From assembly GCA_030065875.1 (NCBI GenBank), contig JASJCR010000045.1:1-64000 (forward strand): DNA of 64,000 nucleotides. The letters are read 5' to 3'. A program made the translations under genes and the position numbers. The stretch comes from Ardenticatenaceae bacterium. Lineage in GTDB: Bacteria > Chloroflexota > Anaerolineae > Promineifilales > Promineifilaceae. The notes beneath the pieces are model-generated. The model saw only the letters and a list, made by a program, of their open reading frames with translations. It did not search any database and was not told where the DNA came from. Position 1 is the stretch's first letter. Each line of letters opens with the position of its first letter. Shown one piece after another: positions 40,585 through 47,866 of the stretch.

Positions 40585-40805
40585 ATAGCGCGGCCCTGCG
40601 GGCCTTTTAGCACGGGGCTTCGCCCCTTTTAGCTATCAGCGCGGCGCGATGCGCCTCTCAGCGATTAGCTATCGGCTGACAGGTGCGCAGCACCGAGCTG
40701 AAAGGCCGAAGGCCGAGCTATAAGAGGCGAAGCCCCGTGCCAATCTGCTGTTAGGCCCGCAGGGCCGTGCTAACCAGCTAAAAGGGCCAAAGGCCCGTGC
40801 TAAAT
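40585..40805. repeat. Modular hairpin array B
   Basis: About nine palindromic units: CGGCCCTGCGGGCC, CGGGGCTTCGCCCC, CGGCGCGATGCGCC, GGTGCGCAGCACC, GGCCGAAGGCC, GGCGAAGCCCC, GGCCCGCAGGGCC, and GGGCCAAAGGCCC, joined by TTTTAGC, CTCAGC or GCTAA. Stem sequences vary but stay self-complementary. The two halves are again mutual inverted copies. It ends 4 nt before the MFS start at 40810. Confidence 0.9.
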
Positions 40806-40809
40806 CTCT

Positions 40810-42045
40810 ATGTCTCAAAAATTCTCTGCTCTTGCGGTCTATATGATCATTGCGGCCGTAACCGCTTTCTTTTTCACCTTTATGGGCACCATAAGCGGCG
40901 TCTACCGCGTCAGCGTTGGTTTGACGCCCATGCAGCTGGTGCTGGTCGGCACCGCGCTTGAACTGTCTGTGTTTATCTTCGAAATTCCAACCGGCATTGT
41001 GGCCGATCTTCGCAGCCGCCGGCTGTCGATCATTATCGGGTACGCCATCTGGGGATTGGGCTTTATCCTTGAAGGCTCGTTTCCCTTTTTTGGCACCATC
41101 TTATTGGCTCAGGTTGTGTGGGGTTTAGGCTATACGTTTACCAGCGGCGCGCAGGACGCATGGCTGGCTGATGAAATCGGCGAAGAAAATCTCACCCTCA
41201 CCTATCTCCGGGCCACGCAAATCAGCCAAATCGCATCTTTAGTGGCGATCGGGCTAAGCGTCTATATCGCCACCTTTAACCGCGGCCTCCCCTTGATCAT
41301 CGGGGGGATCGGCCTGGCCGGGCTGTCGCTATTTTTAATTGTGTTTATGCCTGAAACCCGCTTTCGGCCGGTGGCCCGGGCGGAACGAGAGTCGTGGCGC
41401 AAAATGTGGGGCACCTTCAAGGATGGGTATGATGTCGTCCGCGGCGCCCCGATCCTGCTGATTATTTTCACCATTGAGGTATTTATTGGGTTGCACAGTG
41501 AAGGAATAGATCGTTTTTGGGAGGCTCATCTGCTGCGCAACTTTACCCTACCCTCTTTTGGTGATGGCTGGGACACGGTCTACTGGTTTGGCATCATCAG
41601 CATCGTGACGATGATTGGCACCTTAATCATGACAGAGTTTGTCAAGCGGCGCCTCAAAGTCGATCAAGAAAACAATGCCCTAAACGCCATGATGGCTTTT
41701 ATAACGCTGACCGTTGCCGGGGTTATGCTGTTTGCCCTGACGTCAAATGTCACAGTGGCCCTCGGAGCGTTTATGGCCCTGGCGGTTTTCCGAGGCACGA
41801 TCGGCCCGATCCATGCTGCCTGGGTTAACAAGAAAGTGCCGTCCGAAGTCAAAGCAACGGTGCTGTCGATGCTTGGGCAAACCAACGCCGTTGGCCAAAT
41901 TATCAGCGGGCCGCTTATGGGGGTTGTGGCGACCGTCTGGTCGGTTCGGGCAGCGTTTGTGGCCGTTGCCGCCCTCCTAGCGCCGATCGTGCCGCTCTAT
42001 GTCAGGGCAAAAAGTCAACAGACACCAGACCTCAGACAACAGTGA
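40810..42045 (+). CDS. MFS efflux-type transporter
   Basis: Membrane protein of 411 aa with 12 hydrophobic helices. ELSVFIFEIPTGIVADLRSR is the A-type MFS loop 2-3, and the second half has WVNKKVPSEVKATVLSMLGQ and NAVGQIISGPLMGVVATVWS, a pattern of the drug-resistance carriers related to Tet/macrolide exporters. Substrate unknown. The last 9-10 residues (SQQTPDLRQQ) are encoded by CAGA-type heptamer repeats. No normal ribosome site is seen; the hairpin array abuts the ATG, ending TGCTAAATCTCT. Confidence 0.85.
   Translation: MSQKFSALAVYMIIAAVTAFFFTFMGTISGVYRVSVGLTPMQLVLVGTALELSVFIFEIPTGIVADLRSRRLSIIIGYAIWGLGFILEGSFPFFGTILLAQVVWGLGYTFTSGAQDAWLADEIGEENLTLTYLRATQISQIASLVAIGLSVYIATFNRGLPLIIGGIGLAGLSLFLIVFMPETRFRPVARAERESWRKMWGTFKDGYDVVRGAPILLIIFTIEVFIGLHSEGIDRFWEAHLLRNFTLPSFGDGWDTVYWFGIISIVTMIGTLIMTEFVKRRLKVDQENNALNAMMAFITLTVAGVMLFALTSNVTVALGAFMALAVFRGTIGPIHAAWVNKKVPSEVKATVLSMLGQTNAVGQIISGPLMGVVATVWSVRAAFVAVAALLAPIVPLYVRAKSQQTPDLRQQ
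42016..42043 (+). repeat. Heptamer repeat CNNCAGA inside MFS 3' end
   Basis: CAACAGA, CACCAGA, CCTCAGA, CAACAGT, four 7-nt units that encode the last residues and run into the TGA. Same family as the repeat at 42462 in the neighbouring convergent gene. Confidence 0.85.
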
Positions 42046-42130
42046 CTAAAGGCTGTGTTGACTATTGGAAAATTTCTCCATACCTGCATTGATGGAAGTT
42101 AAGAAATAAAATGGTTAATAAAGCAAACCT

Positions 42131-42268
42131 CTGTCATTCAGAGCGAAGCGAGGAATCTCTTCAAGCTGCCTTTAGGTTTAGATGGCCAAAAATGAAAGCA
42201 CTTCTCTTCTAGCAAAGGTTCTTTCTCTGGAAATTGGCGGGATCCTTCGCTCCGCTCAGGATGACAGG
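42131..42268. mobile_element. MITE-like element with terminal inverted repeats
   Basis: 138 bp. Left end CTGTCATTCAGAGCGAAGCG and right end CGCTCCGCTCAGGATGACAG are imperfect inverted repeats of about 29 bp (GTCATnCtGAGCGnAGCG type, a widespread bacterial repeat end). A diverged copy of the body is at 28153-28286. No coding capacity. Confidence 0.8.
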
Positions 42269-42457
42269 GGTCTGATAACGAGGGCAACAGTTAATGAATT
42301 TATTATTCATTTAATTTGCAAAGTTCAATAAATGCGGGGCTAAAGGGTCTGACCAGTTTGCAAACCAACCCTTTAGCCGTCGATTTTAATCGGCGGATGT
42401 AGAAAATATCGCAATTTTGATGATTCATCATCAAATTAAATCAAATGTCAACAGAGC
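42269..42457. other. AT-rich intergenic stretch
   Basis: Between the MITE-like element and the zinc-ribbon gene there are about 190 bp with no recognisable gene. It contains AT-rich runs (ATGAATTTATTATTCATT, an imperfect palindrome at 42293-42310) and CAAATTAAATCAAATG. I see no further signal. Confidence 0.4.
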
Positions 42458-43384
42458 CTAATCTGACGTCTGTCGTCTGCTGTCTGAAGTCTTTTTCAAC
42501 TTTTGGCCACATTTCCGGCAGAAGTTGTCCCCCCGGCTGTTTTTGGTGCCGCAGCTGGTGCAGAACACCGCCGTTTGACGGGATGGCTTGCGGGCGCTGG
42601 CTGACGGCCGGCGCCTCTCTCGCCATGTTTGCCAACCAAAAAATATGGCAATCGCCAGAAAACCCAGACCAACAGCCGCCCAGGGCCAGTTGGCCTGCAA
42701 ATTTTGGACCAATGATGAATTGCTTTCCGGCGCGGGGAGCGGTGCGCTGGCGCTGCCGCCCGGTGCGGTCAGCCGGCCGCCCGGCAGCTCGTAAGAGGCG
42801 CTGATGCGCACCGTCTCACCGGCGGCAACCACACGCGGCGGCAGCCGATGAAAACGCAGCTCGTTTGTGGTGACAACCAGCTCTTCGATCGTCTGATCCA
42901 GGGCAAAATTTTCGCTGCTGCTCGGCTCCTGCATCGAAATATTGAGCTGATCGATTGCATACGGGGCGACCCAATCAAAGTTGATCGTCCGCAGCGCCCC
43001 GTCGACATCATACGGCAGGTAATATTCAATTCGAATACCCGGTGTCGGGGAAACCAGACGCAGTTCATCGCCAATCCGTTCATAATCATTCAGGTTGAAC
43101 AGCTGCCCCTCCTCGCTAAACGCCACGGCGTTGAGTGTCCCTTCGGCCGGCAGCGGCAGCCGCAGCTGGATCGGTGTGGGGGTGCTGGTCGGCAGGGCGG
43201 CCGTTAGCAAAACCAGCGTCTCCGGCCGATCGTAGTCTGGCCACAGCTCAATCGTCACCACGGGGATGACGTCGGGTTCAAATATCGGTTCCTGCGCCAA
43301 TACGGGGGAAGCCAGCGTCAAAAAAAGAAAAACAACCAGATACTTTAATAAATCGCCTGTTGAATGAAGTCGATTACACATCAT
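42458..43384 (-). CDS. Secreted/membrane protein with C-terminal zinc ribbon
   Basis: Protein of about 308 aa. Signal-like N terminus (LLKYLVVFLFLTLASPVLAQ), a beta-rich outer domain of 170 residues (TIELWPDYDRPETLVLL; VRISASYELPGG), one membrane helix (WPWAAVGLGFLAIAIFFGW) and a cytoplasmic zinc ribbon CTSCGTKNSRGDNFCRKCGQ. The topology suggests an outside sensor domain joined to an inside metal-binding module. The last residues TSDSRRQTSD come from CAGA-type heptamers. Start ATG 43384 or 43381, both without clear ribosome site. Function unknown. Confidence 0.75.
   Translation of the reverse strand: MMCNRLHSTGDLLKYLVVFLFLTLASPVLAQEPIFEPDVIPVVTIELWPDYDRPETLVLLTAALPTSTPTPIQLRLPLPAEGTLNAVAFSEEGQLFNLNDYERIGDELRLVSPTPGIRIEYYLPYDVDGALRTINFDWVAPYAIDQLNISMQEPSSSENFALDQTIEELVVTTNELRFHRLPPRVVAAGETVRISASYELPGGRLTAPGGSASAPLPAPESNSSLVQNLQANWPWAAVGLGFLAIAIFFGWQTWRERRRPSASARKPSRQTAVFCTSCGTKNSRGDNFCRKCGQKLKKTSDSRRQTSD
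42462..42489 (-). repeat. Heptamer repeat inside zinc-ribbon gene 3' end
   Basis: On the plus strand TCTGACG, TCTGTCG, TCTGCTG, TCTGAAG; read on the minus strand this encodes the C-terminal Ser/Arg/Gln/Asp tail and the stop. Confidence 0.85.
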
Positions 43385-43507
43385 GCTATTACTCAATTTA
43401 TCTAAAATAGTGCATCACGATTGAATTTTTAATAACTTTCGTGAGAATGTACTAGTAAATTGTTACAAAATTTTTCTTAACTTCTTTTTTTTAGACACGC
43501 TTTTTCG

Positions 43508-43790
43508 CTGCAGCCGAATAGCCGCTACGGAAACCGAAACGCGATATTGAAGATTTACAAATGAATACGGATATCAACCGTCTTCCAATACAGGCCTGTC
43601 ATCCCCGCGTAGGCGGGGATCCATCGGTGGTCATCCAATGGATTCCCGCTTTCGCGGGAATGACAGCACTGTATCGATATTATTTTGTTAAAACTCAAAA
43701 TCGCGTTAAACACTATCCGGTTTCGGTCCTTTTGCCGATGGATTTATTCATCGGCGAGGCAAGGTGGCAATTAGGTGTATTCTGAAACAG
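43508..43790. mobile_element. Palindromic repeat element with a nested insertion
   Basis: Left part GCCGAATAGCCGCTACGGAA to CCGAAACGCGAT (43545) and right part ATCGCGTTAA (43700) to the end match, in opposite orientation, the continuous element at 63766-63880 (CCGAAACGCGAT-AA-ATCGCGTTAA). The 154 bp between 43546 and 43699 are absent there. They hold a second palindromic element at 43588-43674. This region has no gene; the small open frame across it is chance. Confidence 0.75.
43588..43674. mobile_element. GTCATTCCCGC-type palindromic element
   Basis: TGTCATCCCCGCGTAGGCGG at 43597 and CCGCTTTCGCGGGAATGACA ending 43665 are inverted repeats with an extended outer arm ATACAG...CTGTAT. This is the widespread GTCATTCCCGCGNNNGCGGGAATCC repeat. 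It lies within the insertion into the outer palindrome. Confidence 0.85.
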
Positions 43791-43945
43791 TGTATTAGGT
43801 AGTCACCTAAAAGTGTTACGAAAAAAATATCTGCAGACCCCAACCGTATGTTCTGCGCTGCGCGCTCTGGGACAATTTATTCTCGAAGAGTTTTTGTGTC
43901 TTTTGTGTTTTCTGTGGTGAAAGAAGATAGTTCAGAATACCCTAA

Positions 43946-43979
43946 AATAAAAACCCCCGACCTGGCCAAGTCGGGGGCT
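43946..43979 (-). terminator. Terminator of the cytochrome bc operon
   Basis: Minus strand: CCCCCGACTT-GGCC-AGGTCGGGGG followed by TTTTTATTTT. It lies 27 bp beyond the diheme cytochrome stop codon. Confidence 0.93.
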
Positions 43980-44005
43980 GTTTCTAAATGGAGCGTGCCA
44001 ATCAG

Positions 44006-44878
44006 CTACGGATAAACGATCGCGTTGCCGTTTGACTCAAATTCCGAAGTTTCCAAAAGGTAGGCCATCATGTCAGACATCTCCTGGATCGTCATGCGCA
44101 GCGGGAAATTGTTGGGCATGGCGCTGGGTGGCCCGGCACATGGTCCGGTTGGACACTCGGGAGAGATATAGGCGCTGGGCAGCAGAATTGATTCGTAAAG
44201 GTACTCAGCGGCCGTGTAGCCAGGTTGAGCATCCGCCCGATTTTTAAAGGCGCCGGCCCATGGACCCACGGCGTTGGTTCCTTCCTGATCGATCTGGCCG
44301 TGACAGGCGGCGCAGCCGTACGTGACCTGATACAGCTGCTCTCCGTTGGCGGCATCGCCGGATGGTAAGTCAGCAACATCGTCAGGCCAAACTGGGGCAG
44401 GCGCAGTTGGCTCAGAACATAATTCAACCGTTTCCCAGTTCAACACAAAATTAGTCACGTTTTCAACTTCATAATCCTCAAGCGGGCCGCCGTAATCAGC
44501 ACCCCACAGCGGCATCCCGTTCTGGGCGCGACCGGCATTGACCGTCGCATTAATGAAACCGGCTTTGGTGCCATTTTCCCATCCCATGGCCACGAGGCGG
44601 GGTGATGGTTCACCGCACAACAGCTCGGCGTTGTGCAGCGAACGGCCGGCGCAGCCAATCTGTTCACCTTCAGCGTCGTAACAGAGTTCCGCCTTGCCCT
44701 CCTGCCCGTGACAGGTGGCGCAGTTGCTGTAGTAAATCGACGCCCCAAATTCCACCTGGCGGGACTCATAAGCGCCTTCAAACAGCTCCATACGAGCCGG
44801 TTCGCGCAGAGCCGCATAGCCAAAGACAATCATCGTCAGCATAAAGGCGATGGTCGTGATGACGAGTTTTACTTGCAT
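44006..44878 (-). CDS. Diheme membrane-anchored cytochrome c
   Basis: Protein of 290 aa, last gene of the bc-type operon. An N-terminal anchor helix (LVITTIAFMLTMIVFGYAAL) is followed by two cytochrome c domains, with heme motifs CATCH (about residue 54) and CAACH (about residue 196). Methionine ligand candidates are in NGMPLWGADYGG and SAMPNNFPLRM. It accepts electrons from the Rieske protein and hands them to a terminal acceptor or oxidase outside the membrane. CAGGAG precedes ATG; gap of 60 bp to cytochrome b. Confidence 0.92.
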   Translation of the reverse strand: MQVKLVITTIAFMLTMIVFGYAALREPARMELFEGAYESRQVEFGASIYYSNCATCHGQEGKAELCYDAEGEQIGCAGRSLHNAELLCGEPSPRLVAMGWENGTKAGFINATVNAGRAQNGMPLWGADYGGPLEDYEVENVTNFVLNWETVELCSEPTAPAPVWPDDVADLPSGDAANGEQLYQVTYGCAACHGQIDQEGTNAVGPWAGAFKNRADAQPGYTAAEYLYESILLPSAYISPECPTGPCAGPPSAMPNNFPLRMTIQEMSDMMAYLLETSEFESNGNAIVYP

Positions 44879-44938
44879 CTCATACTCCTGATCGGGGGCG
44901 CGGCCGATTATTCAGCCGCACCATCCCCCGTTTGATGT

Positions 44939-46618
44939 TTAGTACACCTCGTACGCTGCGTCTTCGTGGCGATACTTGGTGAAGTGGAAGTCAACCGGGT
45001 TTTCCGGATCATCTGTTTTAAAGACCAGTTCCAGTTCGTAAACGTTGTGCTGGACCTGGGTGATCACCAGAGCCGCATATGGGTCCGGCAAAACTTCGGT
45101 ATGGGCCGAATTGCTGAAGCGAGTGCCCTGATCCGATTGATACGGTTGACAAGGCTCAAACCGATCATCGCCTTCATTGGTACAGCTGTACTCGCGTAAG
45201 GCCACTTCAAATTCAGCCAGGGCGTGGGTTAGATGTTCTCGGCCGGGTAGAACCTGGTTAGGCAGGTAGGTGCCCGCCGCCAGCTCTTCATAAGGTACCT
45301 CAAGCAGGATGCTGTGTCCTTCCTGCGGCAGAATATGCTGGGCCACTTCCTGCTCGGCAGATGATTGCACCTTGTATTCCGGAGATCCCATCCAGTTGGA
45401 GACGAGCATAAAAGCGATAAAGAACATGCCAACGCTTAAGCCCACGCGGCGGTCGGCGTAGCGACGGCTGCGGCCGACTTCGACATACGGCATGATGGTA
45501 AAGGCCAGGGCCAAAATCGGGATAATGCCGAAGGCCACGACCACCTTGGAATCAAACTCCCCGCCGGTAAACGGATTGGGGAAGATCCACTTCAGCCACC
45601 CCTGCGACCAGGAAAGATACCAGGGCGCCACCACGTGCAGCGGCGTGATCAGGGGATCGGCATGACTTTCGATGACCGCATCAAAGAAGAAGGCGGACCC
45701 GCCAATCAGCCCCAGGGTGGTGAGGGCGGTCCACATCACTTCGCTGGTCATGATATCGGGCAGGAAGTATACCCGCTCGGCCTTGGGCACGCGTTTGGCG
45801 GTATCTTCGCCAATCGCTTCGCGGCCGGGGGGCAGTGAATGACCGTGGATTACCACTTTATAGTAGTGAACAAAAATGAAGATGCCGGCCAGCAGCGGCA
45901 GAAGCAGCACGTGCAGCAGATAGAAACGCAGTAAACCACCGGCGCCAATCACCGGGGCCCCGCGCAGCAGGAGGTTGATATTTCTACCCAGGAACTCCGG
46001 TCCCGGTTGGGATTCGGCCGCACTAACAGCCACCGTCACCGCCCAGTAAGCCAGCTGGTCCCACGGCAGCAGGTAGCCGGAGAAGCTCAGTACCAGGGTT
46101 AAAACCAGCAAGATCATGCCGGTAAACCAGGTGAACTGGCGCGGTTTTTTGTAGCTGCCGGTGACAAATGTGCGCAGCATATGCAGCGCCACCACCAATA
46201 CCATCACCTCGGCACCGATGCGGTGCATGTCCCGCATGAGCTGGCCTAAAGGAACGCCGCTCATGATATTCCACATATCTTGATAGGCGACTTCAGGAGA
46301 CGGAGTATAAAACACCATCAAGAAAATCCCCGTAATGGTCTCCCACACAAACATAAAGGTGGACAACCACCCTAAGCGGAATGTGGGATAGATATGGGTA
46401 ACTTCTGTGTGATAAAAGCTCGGCCGAATATGCAGCCAGAAGCTGTCCGCATGGGGACGCAGGCGGGGGTTGGGGCGACGGGGTTCGTCGCCACGGAGCA
46501 TCGCCCGAACATCGTTGATGTTCATGCCGGCGGTTACCCGCTCGACAACATCATCAACTTTGGCGATGGTGGCCTGCTTAACGCCCATTTCTTTGACTTC
46601 ATCAAAAAAGGTGGCCAT
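44939..46618 (-). CDS. Cytochrome b subunit of bc complex, with long C-terminal extension
   Basis: Protein of 559 aa, longer than usual cytochrome b. About 8 membrane helices between residues 80 and 420. The heme-b ligand histidines are in HRIGAEVMVLVVALHM (13 apart) and HVLLLPLLAGIFIFVHY (14 residues between, the b6-type spacing). The Qo-site segment reads HVVAPWYLSW, where a PEWY-type motif is expected. The last ~130 residues are hydrophilic and have no cytochrome b counterpart. It oxidises quinol together with the Rieske protein. GGAG precedes ATG; 64 bp after the Rieske gene. Confidence 0.9.
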   Translation of the reverse strand: MATFFDEVKEMGVKQATIAKVDDVVERVTAGMNINDVRAMLRGDEPRRPNPRLRPHADSFWLHIRPSFYHTEVTHIYPTFRLGWLSTFMFVWETITGIFLMVFYTPSPEVAYQDMWNIMSGVPLGQLMRDMHRIGAEVMVLVVALHMLRTFVTGSYKKPRQFTWFTGMILLVLTLVLSFSGYLLPWDQLAYWAVTVAVSAAESQPGPEFLGRNINLLLRGAPVIGAGGLLRFYLLHVLLLPLLAGIFIFVHYYKVVIHGHSLPPGREAIGEDTAKRVPKAERVYFLPDIMTSEVMWTALTTLGLIGGSAFFFDAVIESHADPLITPLHVVAPWYLSWSQGWLKWIFPNPFTGGEFDSKVVVAFGIIPILALAFTIMPYVEVGRSRRYADRRVGLSVGMFFIAFMLVSNWMGSPEYKVQSSAEQEVAQHILPQEGHSILLEVPYEELAAGTYLPNQVLPGREHLTHALAEFEVALREYSCTNEGDDRFEPCQPYQSDQGTRFSNSAHTEVLPDPYAALVITQVQHNVYELELVFKTDDPENPVDFHFTKYRHEDAAYEVY

Positions 46619-46682
46619 GTTTTAACTACTCCATTCTCTTTACAAAAATTCAATCAAAGTAAATTGCAAATTGTTTGGGCTA

Positions 46683-47324
46683 TTAGGCGGGGACCACTTC
46701 ACTTAACAGCGTCGTAATTGGTCCATCAGCGCGGTCACCGGTGTCTACCCTAATTTCAGCCAGGGTTTTGCTTTCATCAATGACGACCGGCAGGAAAAAC
46801 CCTCCGTCATCTGTTTCGGCGGCGGTTTCAGAGCCGTCGGCATAGACCAGCGTGACGCCAAAGCGGTCGAGTGAACGGGGTGCCGGTGACTGGATGCGCC
46901 GGCCATCGAGGCGATATTTTGAACCATGGCAGGGGCATTCAAAGCGATTGGTTGCCGCATTCCAGGAGTAGATGCAGCCTAGATGGGTGCAAACCTTGTA
47001 AATGGCGGCCACTCCCTGTATAGGGGATGCCTCATCGCTGGCCCGATACATACGCTCCACACCTTCAGAGGAGGTGGTGTCGAGATTGACCAACCAGAAC
47101 CGGCCTTCCGAGAAGTTGGTGGGGGCGTCGTTTACCGGCGGCAATCGATCTGGATTTACCGGGATCACGCTCCCAAATTCACCTTCCCGGATGATGGGGA
47201 TGGCGTACCAAATAATGAGGGCCAAAAACTCGCCCGTGTAGAGGGCGATAGAGGCGGCCCAAACATAATATAAAAATTCTCGGCGAGAGATGCCGGGAAC
47301 CGATGGGGCTTCTGCAGCAGCCAT
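46683..47324 (-). CDS. Rieske iron-sulfur protein of bc complex
   Basis: Protein of 213 aa. One N-terminal helix (EFLYYVWAASIALYTGEFLA) preceded by SRREF, similar to a Tat-type signal anchor, and the 2Fe-2S motifs CTHLGCIYSW and CPCHGSKYRLDGR, which provide two Cys and two His ligands plus the disulfide Cys. It carries electrons from quinol at cytochrome b to cytochrome c. First gene of the operon; TAGGAG 10 nt before ATG. A promoter with a palindromic operator lies about 110 bp upstream. Confidence 0.94.
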   Translation of the reverse strand: MAAAEAPSVPGISRREFLYYVWAASIALYTGEFLALIIWYAIPIIREGEFGSVIPVNPDRLPPVNDAPTNFSEGRFWLVNLDTTSSEGVERMYRASDEASPIQGVAAIYKVCTHLGCIYSWNAATNRFECPCHGSKYRLDGRRIQSPAPRSLDRFGVTLVYADGSETAAETDDGGFFLPVVIDESKTLAEIRVDTGDRADGPITTLLSEVVPA

Positions 47325-47429
47325 AGCAACAAATCTCCTACATCAATTCAAAGTCTTTGTTTTCTTCGTAGGTTTAATTGACATTATATCTGTAAAAACA
47401 GACCGTACACGCAATTGATAAGCACGAAG

Positions 47430-47459
47430 ATTATATCAGTTTGTGAAGAAAATCACAAA
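47430..47459 (-). promoter_or_regulatory. bc operon promoter with CRP/Rex-like operator
   Basis: Minus strand -35 TTGTGA (47453-47458), 17-bp spacer, -10 TATAAT (47430-47435). The palindrome TTTGTGA-N6-TCACAAA (47440-47459) covers the -35 box; it fits TGTGA-N6-TCACA (CRP/FNR family) and is close to the Rex consensus. A further TCACAAAT half-site is at about 47476. A second TATAAT on the minus strand is at 47383-47388. Confidence 0.65.
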
Positions 47460-47546
47460 CCAAATGTGCATTTTATCACAAATGGATTATAACAAATAAA
47501 AATAGGGGATCAAGGAAAGGAAAAAGGGAGAAGAGAGAAAGAAATG

Positions 47547-47623
47547 TGGTGGGCGCTGAGGGACTCGAACCCCCGGCCCCTTCGTTGTAAGCGAAGTGCT
47601 CTAACCAGCTGAGCTAAGCGCCC
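47547..47623 (-). tRNA. tRNA-Val (anticodon UAC)
   Basis: Minus strand: acceptor GGGCGCT / AGCGCCC, D arm AGCTCAGCTGGTTAGAGC, anticodon arm CTTCG-CTTACAA-CGAAG with anticodon TAC, T arm with GGTTCGAGTCC. Discriminator A73 at 47550 is followed by an encoded CCA (47547-47549). Confidence 0.95.
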
Positions 47624-47678
47624 ACAGGACGAGGTATTGTAGCGCGATTGGGTGGAAGATGTCAATATTGATAGCAGA

Positions 47679-47860
47679 TTAGCCCGGCGCTTACGCGCCT
47701 ATTAGCTCTCTAGCACGGCCGTTCCGGCCTTTTAGCTCGGCCCTTCGGGCCTCTCAGCCTTCAGCCAAAGAGCTGAAAAGGGCGAAGCCCTGAGCTAATT
47801 GCCAAGAGGCGCGTAAGCGCCGAGCTAATAAGCCGGAAGGCGCGAAAGCGCCGTGCTGTA
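47679..47860. repeat. Modular hairpin array C
   Basis: Units CGGCGCTTACGCGCC, CGGCCGTTCCGGCC, CGGCCCTTCGGGCC, GGGCGAAGCCC, GGCGCGTAAGCGCCG, CCGGAAGG and GGCGCGAAAGCGCC joined by TTAGC, CTCAGC or GCTAA. Each stem is self-complementary, and the two halves are inverted copies. It ends 6 nt before the YihY gene ATG. Confidence 0.9.
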
Positions 47861-47866
47861 AACCTT

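Noticed and set aside
40444-40632. Open frame overlapping the short-peptide unit
   Set aside because: It crosses the terminator at 40502-40534 and enters the hairpin array; no ribosome site. The 21-codon frame at 40406 fits the signals better.
40585-40805. CRISPR-like or attachment-site array
   Set aside because: Units are variable self-complementary hairpins, not constant repeats with variable spacers; no integrase nearby.
43561-43785. Open frame of 74 codons at 43.6 kb
   Set aside because: It runs through the GTCATTCCCGC palindrome and the outer repeat, has no ribosome site and no protein-like pattern.
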